NCBI GenBank assembly: GCA_947570695.1
Contig: CANOVB010000001.1
Coordinates: forward strand, 264,553-328,552
Direction: 5' to 3'
DNA length: 64,000 bases
Source: an uncultured Clostridium sp.
Lineage (GTDB): Bacteria; Bacillota; Clostridia; TANB77; CAG-508
How positions within the stretch are numbered: position 1 is the stretch's first letter; the number at the start of each line of letters is the position of its first letter. Shown here piece by piece: positions 1 through 8,188 of the stretch. The notes under the pieces are model-generated. The model was not told the DNA's origin and searched no databases. It worked only from the letters and a program-made list of their open reading frames with translations. The translations under genes were made by a program, and so were the position numbers.

Positions 1-452
1 TGAATTATTTAGATCCAGAAACAAATGAAAGATATGTTCCATATTGTATAGAACCATCACTTGGAGCAGATAGAGTAACACTTGCATTTTTATGTAATAG
101 TTATTTTGAAGAAGAGGTAGGAGAAGGAGATGTAAGAACAGTATTAAAATTACATCCAGCATTAGCACCATATAAAGTTGCTATTTTACCACTTTCTAAA
201 AAGCTATCTGAAAAGGCTGATGAAGTTTATACTGAGCTTTCAAAATACTTTATGTGTGATTATGATGAAGCAGGAAGCATAGGAAAAAGATATAGAAGAG
301 AAGATGAAATAGGAACACCATATTGTGTGACAGTTGACTTTGATACTTTGGAGGATGGATGTGTAACTGTTAGAGATAGAGATACAATGGAACAAATTAG
401 AATTAAAATTGAAGATGTTAGAAAATATGTTGAAGAAAAATTAGTATTTTAA
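1..452 (+). CDS. glyQS: Glycyl-tRNA synthetase, C-terminal part (partial)
   Basis: The frame is open from the window edge (first full codon at base 3) to TAA at 450-452, so only the last 149 codons are seen. It charges tRNA-Gly in the cytoplasm. The fragment holds class II motif 3 (EPSLGADR, about residues 22-29 of the fragment) followed by the HGTP anticodon-binding domain ([15 protein letters not shown], later [19 protein letters not shown]). These are typical of the single-chain alpha2-type GlyRS rather than the separate GlyQ/GlyS type. A terminator follows directly. The family call is firm; the N-terminus lies outside the window. Confidence 0.93.
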   Translation, partial: NYLDPETNERYVPYCIEPSLGADRVTLAFLCNSYFEEEVGEGDVRTVLKLHPALAPYKVAILPLSKKLSEKADEVYTELSKYFMCDYDEAGSIGKRYRREDEIGTPYCVTVDFDTLEDGCVTVRDRDTMEQIRIKIEDVRKYVEEKLVF

Positions 453-455
453 TTA

Positions 456-493
456 AAAAAAGTCTTTTATAATTTTTTATAAAAGGCTTTTTT
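456..493 (+). terminator. Rho-independent terminator after glyQS
   Basis: An AAAAAGTCTTTTATA arm pairs with TATAAAAGGCTTTTTT, ending in a T run. It starts a few bases after the glyQS stop codon. The T run merges into the first arm of the palindromic repeat that follows. Confidence 0.85.
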
Positions 494-630
494 ATATAAT
501 AGAAAAGTTCCCTGAACTTCTATTATATAAAGCTTTCAGCAATTTGTACAGAAAAATTTCTCAGAAATTTTTCACACATCGAACATTTCTTAGATGTAGC
601 AAATGAAATGAGTTACAGATAAGTTATATA
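493..630 (+). repeat. Dispersed palindromic repeat, copy A
   Basis: The 5' part (493-529) is a palindrome: TATATAATAG, AAGTTC, then GAACTT, CTATTATATA. The tail continues with AATTTGTACAGAAAAATTTC and AAATGAAATGAG. Nearly the same head and tail occur in reverse orientation at 32040-32163, over about 125 bp, and partial copies occur elsewhere in the window. No coding frame is conserved. It sits directly after a terminator, as most copies do. It could be a small non-autonomous mobile repeat or a structured RNA element. Confidence 0.72.
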
Positions 631-702
631 GGAAAAAGATAAGGTAATTTGTACTTAGTTTTGCTTTTGAGATTATGATAATGTCTTTCTTTGTTCTAAA
701 AG

Positions 703-731
703 TTGAATAAATTTACATAATATGGTATAAT
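703..731 (+). promoter_or_regulatory. Sigma-A type promoter for the lipoprotein gene
   Basis: TTGAAT (703-708) and TATAAT (726-731) are separated by 17 bp, about 98 bp upstream of the lipoprotein start codon. Confidence 0.7.
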
Positions 732-828
732 AAACATGGATTTGCGTCTAGTTTATGCACATATGAAGTGAGAGTACAGTGCAAAACTACTTGTTTATGG
801 CGTATGGAGTTATGGAGGAAGCGAAGAT

Positions 829-1377
829 ATGGGAAATACCCGGAAACTGCTAAAAACCTGTGGCATGTTTATGCTGGTGATGCTTCTGTTTACTACTGGC
901 TGTGCTGAGAAGAACGATGAAGGCACAAAGTATGAGGTAGATGGAGTCATTTTTGATAATGACTTGATAAGTATTACTGGTGTAAGTACTGATGAGTATT
1001 TGGAAGCTTTTGAAACACAAGAAGTCCTTTATTCATGCTTTGCCACAGATATGAAGGTCTTTAATGCTGCCAATATTATTGATTTAGGTGGAGCTGTTAT
1101 CCAGATTGCTCCTGGTGAGGACTACTTGGAAGAACTCCCATGCTCGAATTTGCTGGTGATAGAAAACCATGAAACTACACTGGTAACAGATAAATTGGAA
1201 GAATTTTTTATCTGTGAGGATGAAAACGGAAACAGGACTTTATACTACGAAATATATCATTTGTATGATGAAAAAGAGGAAAAAGAGACTGTAACCAAGT
1301 ATTTAACTCTAAAAGCGTACAAGATTGAGTTTAAATACTATTTGTCCATTTCACAGCCCAAAATAGAAGTGATTTAA
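829..1377 (+). CDS. Putative lipoprotein, unknown function
   Basis: A 182-residue protein. It begins with a basic N-terminus, a hydrophobic stretch (about residues 11-24) and a lipobox LFTTGC with the cysteine near residue 25, so it should be exported and lipid-anchored on the outer face of the membrane. The mature part is acidic and has no motif I recognise. GGAGG lies 10 bases before the ATG. The gene stands alone between a promoter and a hairpin, and its base and codon use (CTG, GGC, TGC) is richer in G+C than the neighbouring genes, suggesting import. No function is assigned. Confidence 0.75.
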   Translation: MGNTRKLLKTCGMFMLVMLLFTTGCAEKNDEGTKYEVDGVIFDNDLISITGVSTDEYLEAFETQEVLYSCFATDMKVFNAANIIDLGGAVIQIAPGEDYLEELPCSNLLVIENHETTLVTDKLEEFFICEDENGNRTLYYEIYHLYDEKEEKETVTKYLTLKAYKIEFKYYLSISQPKIEVI

Positions 1378-1407
1378 GGCAAATCCAATTTCCATACACC
1401 ATAAACG

Positions 1408-1455
1408 AAATCGAGTAAGATTGCGGAGATATATTCTGCAAACACTGCTCGATTT
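1408..1455 (+). terminator. Possible terminator hairpin after the lipoprotein gene
   Basis: AAATCGAG (1408-1415) pairs with CTCGATTT (1448-1455) across a roughly 32-base loop. There is only a short T-rich stretch afterwards, so termination efficiency is uncertain. Confidence 0.4.
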
Positions 1456-1888
1456 GTAATTATAAGCTTAAATTGTAATTAATAATATTAATATAATATC
1501 AAATTCGTGTTTATTGATAAAAGTATAAACTTATGATATTACACTAAAATAATTTATAATAAAAATGTATAAAAATATGTTAAAATACCTTAAAATCAAT
1601 GTTTTTGAAGAATAAAAAAAGTTGTAAAAAATAAAAAAATGATACTAATAAGATACTAACCTCATAGAGCTTTATACAATCTTATAGAGCTTTTAGATGG
1701 AAAAATACAAAACAAAGTTTTATATTTATAAATATTAAAATAAAAAAATAAGTCAAAAAAGAAGTTTACAAAATACTTTTCTGGCTTATTATTTTTTGAC
1801 TATTTTCATATACATTTTTTTAGAATAATGTTACAATGATAGCGATAACTAGTAAGTTGTCGCTTAGATTAAATTTAATTATGAGGAG
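1456..1888 (+). promoter_or_regulatory. Intergenic region with terminator-like hairpin, promoter and leader hairpin
   Basis: No gene is seen. AAAAAATAAG near 1743 pairs with CTTATTATTTTTT ending near 1797, a terminator-like hairpin. Its T run leads into TTGACT (1796-1801), which with TAGAAT (1821-1826, spacing 19) or the nearby TTACAAT could be a promoter for the next gene. The leader contains a small inverted repeat around 1841-1864 (AGCGA..AACT / AGTT..TCGCT). Confidence 0.4.
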
Positions 1889-1897
1889 ATGTATATT

Positions 1898-2656
1898 ATG
1901 AAAAAGAAAATATGTATTGTTGCAGGAATAACTTTAATAATACTTATTGTTGCAGGAATTATAACAAACTATGCAGATAGTGGCAGAGTAACAACAGGAC
2001 ATGAGCCAAAGTATTGCATCAAAATAGTTAGTAATGATGGTAGTAAGGTGACTTATTGGGGATTAGGTTATAAAGTTATTAGATATGTTGGAGTATCTAC
2101 AAATGAGCCTTATGAAAATAATATTGGTGCAAAAATGGGAAGTTGGTTTATGAAATATGAATTACCAATAGATAGTGAGTTTAATAAAGAAAATAACAGT
2201 AGTATAAGTAACTTAAATGATTTTTACAATACTGAACTGACAAAAAATAGAGATATAAGAAATTTATCAAAGGAATATACATCTTTTGATGCTCAAAAAG
2301 ATAACTGTTTTGTTATAGGTGCAATGGTTCATAATGATAATTTATATAGCGAATTTATGGAAAACTACAAAAATAAAAAGACAGCATTTATTAGAGTGGC
2401 TCAAAACACTGTTGAAGGAGATTTAATCTTAACAGATATTTTATATTACGAGAAATCAGATAAAGTATATATAGTTACTGATAATACAAGAGATAAATTT
2501 TCAGCAGAAACTGATAGAATAATTGAATTGAAAGAATATAATTATATATCAGAATATAAAAATAATAATCACTTATATTGGGTTTTATACAACGAAGATA
2601 TAACTGAAGAAAATTTTAAAACGGATAATGTATTTGTGATAACAACTATTAACTAA
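1898..2656 (+). CDS. DUF4362-like membrane-anchored protein
   Basis: About 252 residues. The N-terminus has one hydrophobic segment (about residues 7-25), either an uncleaved signal anchor or a signal peptide; there is no lipobox. The C-terminal half (about residues 120-210) matches the pattern of DUF4362 proteins of Firmicutes: a CFVIGAMVHN start, then YSEFMENYKNKKTAFIRV, then TVEGD and DNTRDKFS. The molecular role of that domain is not known. The start at 1898 is chosen because GAGGAG at 1883-1888 is 9 bases away; an ATG at 1889 would touch the ribosome site. It is probably co-transcribed with the small gene 24 bp downstream. Confidence 0.72.
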   Translation: MKKKICIVAGITLIILIVAGIITNYADSGRVTTGHEPKYCIKIVSNDGSKVTYWGLGYKVIRYVGVSTNEPYENNIGAKMGSWFMKYELPIDSEFNKENNSSISNLNDFYNTELTKNRDIRNLSKEYTSFDAQKDNCFVIGAMVHNDNLYSEFMENYKNKKTAFIRVAQNTVEGDLILTDILYYEKSDKVYIVTDNTRDKFSAETDRIIELKEYNYISEYKNNNHLYWVLYNEDITEENFKTDNVFVITTIN

Positions 2657-2680
2657 AAATATAAAGGAGATATAAAAGTT

Positions 2681-2869
2681 ATGAATAAAGAAAAATTAAA
2701 AGTAAAAATATTTTTGATTTTAAGTCTTGTATTTGCAATTTTAACTTTGATTGGTGGATACTTGGTAGTTACTCATAAATTAGATAATGCTGGTTATTCA
2801 GTTATACCAATGTTATTTACACTAATATTTAGTATATTATATAGAAATAGTAAAAAAGATAAAGAGTAA
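2681..2869 (+). CDS. Small two-helix membrane protein, paralogue 1
   Basis: A 62-residue protein with two hydrophobic segments (about 8-29 and 38-55) separated by HKLDNAGYSVIP. AAGGAGAT precedes the ATG. It resembles the 63-residue product at 4505-4696: both begin with a Lys-rich start, contain NAGYxVIP and continue with F..IFS. The pair therefore looks like a tandem duplication now separated by an IS110-type insertion. Function is unknown. A clear terminator follows. Confidence 0.7.
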   Translation: MNKEKLKVKIFLILSLVFAILTLIGGYLVVTHKLDNAGYSVIPMLFTLIFSILYRNSKKDKE

Positions 2870-2889
2870 TCCAAATTACAGGTATACTG

Positions 2890-2927
2890 TTAGATGTAAA
2901 TAAATGAGTTTACATCTAATTTTTTTG
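2890..2927 (+). terminator. Terminator after the small membrane protein
   Basis: TTAGATGTAAA and TTTACATCTAA form an 11-bp stem with an 8-base loop, followed by a T run. Confidence 0.85.
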
Positions 2928-2929
2928 GT

Positions 2930-4440
2930 TGTAAAATTATTTACAAAGAATTTAAGTTAGAACATCAAATTACAGAGGTCTTAGAATCTACCAAATTGAC
3001 AGTTCGACTTTTATTCCTATTATTAATTTAGTTTTAGATAGTGAGGGCGATTTCGACTCTATATAACAAGCCTGATGAAATAATAGTAGAGGTAAAAGAC
3101 TTAGATTCAAAAAGAAAGTAGGTGAATAATTTTGAAAACAGTATTAAGCGTAGATGTTGCAAAAAATAAAAGTATGATAATGCTTATGAATAGTGATGGA
3201 GAGATACTTATTGATACAAAAGAAATAAAGCATAATTTAGAAGAGTTTGAGAAAGTAAAAGAAAAAATAAAAGAAATTAATCCACAAAATCTAACAGTAT
3301 TTATGGAATCAACAGGTACATATCATTTACCAGTAGAAAGATATTTTAAGGAAAATGGTTTTAATACTTTAGTTATCAATAGTTTAACAACTAAAAATAA
3401 TTATGACACCATCAGAAAAACTAAAACAGACAAAGAAGATTGTTATAGATTAGCAAAGTTATTCTTTGTAAATGAAGTAGAATATCACGATTTATCTAAA
3501 AAGGATTTATATGCTGATTTAAAAGCAATGACAAGACAATATTTTTATTTGCTACAGAATAATGTTAGTTGTAAAAATAGATACAAGAGATTAATAAATA
3601 TATGCTTTCCAGAACTAGAGAAAATCTTTAAATCAACAAGAATTTATGATGATACAGCATTGAATTTTATCAAAGAATTTCCACATGCAGAAATAGTGAA
3701 AGAGAAGCGAATTGATGCATTGTATAACAATTTATATAAGACTAATGGAAGAAATTTAAACTTTTATAAAAGACTAGCAGAAACAATAAAAATAGCTTCA
3801 ACTAACTCTTATCCTGGAGTTAATAAAGAACACGAAGACACAAAAAACCTTTCGGATATGGCTAAAATAGTACAAAATAATAACAATATCATAAATGAAT
3901 TGAGAGATAAAATGATAGAAACAGCAAAGCAATCTCCATATTTTAAAATAATAAATTCATTTTATGGAATCGGCGAAATATTAACAGCTGAAATACTTGG
4001 AGAATTAGGAGATATAACAAGGTTTGATAGTCCAAAAGAAATAATAGCTTTTTGTGGACTTGACCCAACAATAAAGCAATCTGGAAAAAGTATAAATGTG
4101 AAAGGAGCAATATCAAAAAGAGGAAACAAATATGCAAGATATATATTATTTAATTGTAGCCAAATGGTAGTAAAATGGTAGTAAAATTAGGAGCTTCAAA
4201 TTATCCAGAACATCCAGTATATATTTATTACCAAAATAAAAAAGCAGAAGGCAAACACTTCTACGAAAGCCTAACTGCTTGTTCTACAAAAATTCTAAGA
4301 ATGTTATATTCTATGTGCAAAAATAATAAACAATTCTTAGAAAACTAATCATAATTGAATTTTATCATAAAAGAAGTGAAAAAGATAGACTTTTTTAAAA
4401 AATATATCATTTTCGCTTGTTTGCCATACAAAAAAATAAT
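2930..4440 (+). mobile_element. IS110-family insertion sequence (ends approximate)
   Basis: The transposase gene at 3132-4348 defines the element. IS110 elements lack terminal inverted repeats, so the limits given are the gene-free spaces on either side and are not measured ends. The roughly 200-base non-coding stretch before the transposase (2930-3131) is where IS110-group elements encode their bridge (seek) RNA. I see imperfect local pairings there but cannot define loops. The element lies between two paralogous small membrane-protein genes. Confidence 0.6.
3132..4348 (+). pseudogene. IS110-family transposase, disrupted by an 11-bp tandem duplication
   Basis: A DEDD-type (RuvC-like) transposase: D8 (SVDVAK), E59 (FMESTG), D100/D103 (KTKTDKED), and a C-terminal Transposase_20 region with GIGEILTAEILGELGDI and QSGKS, whose serine (about 317) is the expected nucleophile. 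The TTG start at 3132 has AGGTG upstream. The frame stops at 4181 because ATGGTAGTAAA occurs twice in tandem (4164-4174 and 4175-4185). Removing one copy restores the frame to TAA at 4346-4348, adding about 53 residues (KLGASNYPEHPVYIYY...). The copy is therefore probably inactive, or at best makes a truncated protein. Confidence 0.88.
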
Positions 4441-4504
4441 ATAATAAATTTATAAAAAAGGACTTGACAAAAATTAGATAGTCAATTTATAAAGGAGATT
4501 ATTT

Positions 4505-4696
4505 ATGAAAAAGGAAAAAATATTTAGAATTTTAACACTTATTTTTACAGTTTTAACGTTTATAGGGGCAGGTTATGTTTTTATAAATAAAGGAGAAGTA
4601 AATGCAGGGTATGCTGTAATACCTAGTTTGTTTAGTGTTATTTTTTCACAGTTAAGTATTAGTGAAAAGAATAAGAATAGTAAAAGTAATGAATAA
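4505..4696 (+). CDS. Small two-helix membrane protein, paralogue 2
   Basis: A 63-residue protein with hydrophobic segments at about 7-28 and 39-53, and the shared NAGYAVIP loop. AAAGGAG is 6 bases before the ATG. It is the relative of the product at 2681-2869. A TTGACA at 4464 and TTATAA at 4487 have ideal spacing but overlap the ribosome site, so they are probably not its promoter. Function is unknown. Confidence 0.65.
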   Translation: MKKEKIFRILTLIFTVLTFIGAGYVFINKGEVNAGYAVIPSLFSVIFSQLSISEKNKNSKSNE

Positions 4697-4783
4697 TTTT
4701 AAATAATTTTGAAAATAGATTGAATAACGAAAAAAGATAAAATGCTGTTATATCAATACTTACAAATAGTTTTGAATAAAATA

Positions 4784-4818
4784 AAAACCACTGAAATTGA
4801 TTAAATTTCAATGGTTTT
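4784..4818 (+). terminator. Terminator-like hairpin
   Basis: AAAACCACTGAAATT pairs with AATTTCAATGGTTTT around a short loop, with one mismatch. It follows the small membrane-protein gene. Confidence 0.6.
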
Positions 4819-5004
4819 GGTGCAAAAGATGAAATTTTTAATGTAAAAGGATTATCAGAAAAATATAATGTAAAAGAAAAACTTATAAAAGATATGAATA
4901 TAATTGCTAGACAAAATGGGGATTTAGACGATAATATAGAAAAAATAATAGGTGAATATTATTTAAGAAAAAGTGATGCAGTAGGAGAATTTTTTGACAT
5001 ATAA
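4801..5004 (+). pseudogene. Orphan C-terminal gene fragment
   Basis: An open frame of 67 codons runs from just after TGA at 4798-4800 to TAA at 5002-5004 with no convincing start codon or ribosome site. Its translation is protein-like (GLSEKYNVKEKLIKDMNIIARQ and so on), so it may be the remains of a gene cut off on its 5' side. The family is not recognised. It could also be a chance open frame. Confidence 0.3.
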
Positions 5005-5062
5005 ATAAAATATAAACAAAATAAAAAATGCAGTAAAATCAATATGTAGAGAGAAATAAAAT

Positions 5063-5092
5063 AGAAGAGAGTTATTTAAATAACTCTCTTCT
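5063..5092 (-). terminator. Terminator of tRNA-Leu
   Basis: A perfect palindrome (AGAAGAGAGTTATTT / AAATAACTCTCTTCT). On the minus strand it follows the tRNA 3' end directly and is followed by ATTTTATTT. Confidence 0.75.
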
Positions 5093-5093
5093 A

Positions 5094-5183
5094 TGGTGCA
5101 GATGGCCGGAATCGAACCGGCACGGGAGGTTAAGTCCCGCAGGATTTTAAGTCCTGTGCGTCTGCCAGTTCCGCCACATCTGC
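5094..5183 (-). tRNA. tRNA-Leu (UAA)
   Basis: Minus-strand cloverleaf: acceptor GCAGATG / CATCTGC, anticodon stem AGGA/TCCT around loop CTTAAAA (anticodon TAA), a long class II variable arm, T arm CCGG-TTCGATT-CCGG, and an encoded CCA end. The antisense open frame over it (translation containing MAGIEPA) is the usual artefact of this tRNA. Confidence 0.96.
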
Positions 5184-5221
5184 ATAATTACTGGCAAGTC
5201 AGTTTTCAACTGACAAGAAAT

Positions 5222-5250
5222 ATTATACTATCTAAAAAAATATATGTCAA
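5222..5250 (-). promoter_or_regulatory. Promoter of tRNA-Leu
   Basis: On the minus strand, TTGACA (5250-5245) and TATAAT (5227-5222) are spaced by 17 bp, about 40 bp upstream of the tRNA. Confidence 0.85.
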
Positions 5251-5341
5251 TACTTTTTTATTAATTTTCTTATATACATTAAGATATAATATCTAAATCA
5301 ATAGCAATAAAAATATTTATAAAAAACTTGAACAAAGGATA

Positions 5342-5372
5342 GCCCCAGTGAATCAGTGAGATTCACTGGGGC
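5342..5372 (-). terminator. GC-rich hairpin after the MYG1-like gene
   Basis: A 13-bp perfect stem (GCCCCAGTGAATC / GATTCACTGGGGC) with a 5-base loop, just downstream of the minus-strand gene. The following T tract is weak. It is far richer in G+C than the host background and probably arrived with the gene. Confidence 0.6.
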
Positions 5373-5390
5373 CGGGGACTACAAACTGTA

Positions 5391-6368
5391 TTAGCTTTGT
5401 ATTTCCTGCTTGGCAAGCTTACACATTTCGAAAACTGTGTCAAAGCTTTCGCCCCTTATAAAGAAGCGACCATTATGGCAGAATGTTGCGCCAGGTATTC
5501 CGCATATTTCGGGCAGATTTTCCGTTTCACCAGCCCAGCTGGCAGGGAAAGGTACTCTTTTGCTGAATTTTTCATCAACAGACATGGGAACACATTGAGC
5601 TGCCCAACCACCATTGGGATATGGGAAGATGACGAAATCAATTTGATGAGATTTATCTTCTTCCCGGCTATTTATGCTTGTGACTGGAGTTAACCAGTCT
5701 ATGGTTTGGGCTGGAATTTTGAGAATTCCAAAGTTGAAGCTGCTGGGATTTGCCCAGTTAGCTTCAATTATGCTTCTGGAAATTTCTTTGCCAATGGTTG
5801 TTTTTAATGCTTGCTCCAAAACTTCTGTAGTTACCTCTAAAGCTTTAGCAAATTGATGATTGAACTTAGCTGTGCTATTTTCAAACCAAAGAGGCAAAAA
5901 AGAAGCAATAAAGCTGAAGATATGGGGCGCGGTGGCAATTCCGTTATCTTCGCAATCTACCAAAGCAATATAACTTTCGTCAAAAGCTTTAAAGACTGTA
6001 TTAACCACGATATCGGAATTGTTTTCAGGAAAGTATTTTGCCAATAGCTGTTTGATCAAATCTTTCCCGTAGTGATTCCACACTAAGCCGGCGCTTGCGT
6101 ACAGCACGGTACTGGCTCTTGCTTTGTTAAAATCAGGCTGATGGTGGTCAAACTTTCCGCCACCAACATCAACGCAGATATCACATTTTTTGAGCATCTC
6201 AGAATCCCGAGAACGTAGTATCTGCACAGACTTGTCGGAATTGAGTAGGCATAAGGTCGCGCAGGCGACTACTTCATCAGAGTGGAAGATGCCATTGTGA
6301 GTTCCGATAACAAGTGCAGAGCAACCGACGTCAGTTTCAGTCAAGGAACTTAAAATTTTAATGTCCAT
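5391..6368 (-). CDS. MYG1-family (UPF0160) metal-dependent hydrolase
   Basis: About 325 residues. The MYG1/GAMM1 family is a DHH-like group of Mn-dependent phosphohydrolases or exonucleases, best known from eukaryotes and scattered in bacteria. The diagnostic motifs are present: GTHNGIFHSDEV near residue 22, DVGGGKFDHHQ near 65, and a C-terminal half containing GGWAAQ and HNGRFF. The start at 6368 is preferred because AGGAGGG lies 8 bases upstream; an in-frame ATG at 6401 has no ribosome site. The gene is monocistronic, richer in G+C than its neighbours and followed by its own GC-rich hairpin, which suggests horizontal gain. Its substrate is unknown. Confidence 0.87.
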   Translation of the reverse strand: MDIKILSSLTETDVGCSALVIGTHNGIFHSDEVVACATLCLLNSDKSVQILRSRDSEMLKKCDICVDVGGGKFDHHQPDFNKARASTVLYASAGLVWNHYGKDLIKQLLAKYFPENNSDIVVNTVFKAFDESYIALVDCEDNGIATAPHIFSFIASFLPLWFENSTAKFNHQFAKALEVTTEVLEQALKTTIGKEISRSIIEANWANPSSFNFGILKIPAQTIDWLTPVTSINSREEDKSHQIDFVIFPYPNGGWAAQCVPMSVDEKFSKRVPFPASWAGETENLPEICGIPGATFCHNGRFFIRGESFDTVFEMCKLAKQEIQS

Positions 6369-6530
6369 TGATAATCCCTCCTCTAATATGATTAGACTCA
6401 AACTGCAATAATATTATAACATACTAATTTACATAAATCAATCAAAACGACTTTAGGGTCAAATAGCATAATAAAGAAAGTGCGACACACTACTTTTTTA
6501 TCTATACATAAAAAATCAAAATATATAAAT

Positions 6531-6559
6531 TTGAAAGAAAAGGTAAAATGTGGTACAAT
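6531..6559 (+). promoter_or_regulatory. Promoter for the 403-residue protein gene
   Basis: TTGAAA (6531-6536), 17 bp, TACAAT (6554-6559). The 6369-6705 spacer otherwise shows a GC-richer section beginning near 6600 and no second gene. Confidence 0.65.
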
Positions 6560-6705
6560 AAAAAAGTTATTAACAAATAGCAAAATTGAAATCAGAAAAA
6601 ATTTCTGTAGAAAGGGGGAAACTTAGTACTAAAAATTTATAAAAAGGAGTGATCTTGGAAGGAAAACAAAACCAGCAGATCTAGTTGAGAAAGGACTTGT
6701 AAGAG

Positions 6706-7917
6706 ATGGGAAAGAAAAATCTGAAGTTAAAAGCCACGTGTATTGTATTTCTGTTAATGATTCTTGGAATTGTTGTAAACGTTGTATATTCTTCACGGAG
6801 AGTTATTGAAGAAGACACACTTTCAAGAAACATTACAAACATCTTTTATCGCTTTGACACAAAACTGAATTTAAGTTCAAGAGAAATAGCATGGGACTCA
6901 GAACTTCCCAAATTTGTAAAAGAAGATATTGAATATATAATGGAAAATTCTTCTATTCAAACTATAAATTATAATTTTTTTGATTGGAAGTTCTATATTC
7001 GATTAGATGAGGAGAATCAGCCGTATATTGGATTATACAATGAAGGACATCCATATATATGGAACATGAGAAATTTTTCTTTGTATATGTTTGGAAACAC
7101 AAGACTTTCCCTTTGTGGGTATGATTCAGGCATGTTTATTATGTATTCTTTTGAAAAAGATGGAAAGTATGCTGATAGAGTTCTTACATCTAAGGCGTCA
7201 CTTCCATTTGATGAAAAAGAATCAGAAACAATTACTTATGGCGAACAGTATTTAATCTGTTTTTCTAAGTACAAAGATCTAGTGTATGTATATAGAGATG
7301 GAGAAATTGTTTCGCCTAAATACTCTTTTGAAAAGCCTAAGCAAACGTTTGATAATGGAATGATTATTACAGAAGACAATGAACTGGAAATGTTATATAT
7401 TATTCCTGGATCAGACGGCAAGGTAAAGATTAGAGTTGAAAGTATTGGAAAAGTTCCCCAAAGTTGTGAGCAAACAAATATAAAAGTCAAGAGTGGTTTT
7501 GGGGATTATTTGAGTTTACCAATCTTTATTGATGAATTTGGACAAAATAAAATTCCTATACCTCAAGATTGGAATACCTTTATTTTGGCAAGAAATGGAA
7601 TTTTTCTGGAAAATCCCAATTATGCTATAGAGTTTGAGAGTCTTGGGAGAGCAAATTTTAAAAGGGCAATATTCAGAAGCCATGCAAAAGACAGTGAAGA
7701 TTTTGATGGTATATGGAATGCCGAAATCTTTTTTGATTTGAATGGAAAAGAGACATCGATCAAATATTTGGTTAATGGGTATGACAGAAATGTAAAGCTT
7801 CCACAGGAATTACCAAAGGAAAAAGCAGTATACAGTATAGATGAGTTTTGGAATTTTATAAATCAGATCCGAGAGGCTTATACTAAGTACTATGATTATC
7901 CCAAAAGTGCCGAATAA
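6706..7917 (+). CDS. Membrane-anchored protein of unknown function
   Basis: A 403-residue protein with one N-terminal hydrophobic helix (about residues 8-28) after a Lys-rich start; the rest is hydrophilic and probably outside the membrane. No family is recognised. Weak AAGGA is 10 bases before the ATG. Codon use (CTG, GGC, TCC) is unlike the AT-rich genes around it, and it ends in a very strong GC-rich terminator, so the promoter-gene-terminator unit looks imported. Four aromatic-rich stretches (for example NYNFFDWKFYI) suggest beta-sheet structure. Confidence 0.7.
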   Translation: MGKKNLKLKATCIVFLLMILGIVVNVVYSSRRVIEEDTLSRNITNIFYRFDTKLNLSSREIAWDSELPKFVKEDIEYIMENSSIQTINYNFFDWKFYIRLDEENQPYIGLYNEGHPYIWNMRNFSLYMFGNTRLSLCGYDSGMFIMYSFEKDGKYADRVLTSKASLPFDEKESETITYGEQYLICFSKYKDLVYVYRDGEIVSPKYSFEKPKQTFDNGMIITEDNELEMLYIIPGSDGKVKIRVESIGKVPQSCEQTNIKVKSGFGDYLSLPIFIDEFGQNKIPIPQDWNTFILARNGIFLENPNYAIEFESLGRANFKRAIFRSHAKDSEDFDGIWNAEIFFDLNGKETSIKYLVNGYDRNVKLPQELPKEKAVYSIDEFWNFINQIREAYTKYYDYPKSAE

Positions 7918-7926
7918 AGCACTGAG

Positions 7927-7968
7927 ACCGGGGGCGGATACCGAAAGGTATCCGCCCCCGGTTACTTT
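7927..7968 (+). terminator. Strong GC-rich terminator
   Basis: A 16-bp perfect stem (ACCGGGGGCGGATACC / GGTATCCGCCCCCGGT) closed by a GAAA tetraloop and followed by TACTTTTT. This composition is foreign to the host background. Confidence 0.95.
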
Positions 7969-8188
7969 TTATATTATAATAAATTTGTTCTTAAATAAAC
8001 TTTTATGCAGTTTTAAATATAAATTTAATAGTATCAATATTGAAAAACTAACAAGTATATAGTAAGATTTAAATGAAAAGTATTATTTTGAGGATTAAAT
8101 TAGATTAATTAATATAAAATAGAATTTAATTGTACAATAATATAAATTAAAAATAAAAAAATTCACAATATAAATGAGGAGGAAATAA

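Noticed and set aside
4464..4492. TTGACA-N17-TTATAA before the second small membrane protein
   Set aside because: The -10 element overlaps the ribosome site, so transcripts would start inside or after it.
5093..5296. Open frame beginning MVQMAGIEPAREVKS
   Set aside because: It is the antisense of tRNA-Leu; this peptide is a common annotation artefact.
5397..5693. Plus-strand frames over the MYG1-like gene
   Set aside because: They lack ribosome sites and overlap a clear family member on the other strand.
6652..6690. Short leader peptide before the 403-residue protein gene
   Set aside because: A TTG-started 9-codon frame follows AAGGAG, but it has no biased codons and no attenuator-like hairpins.
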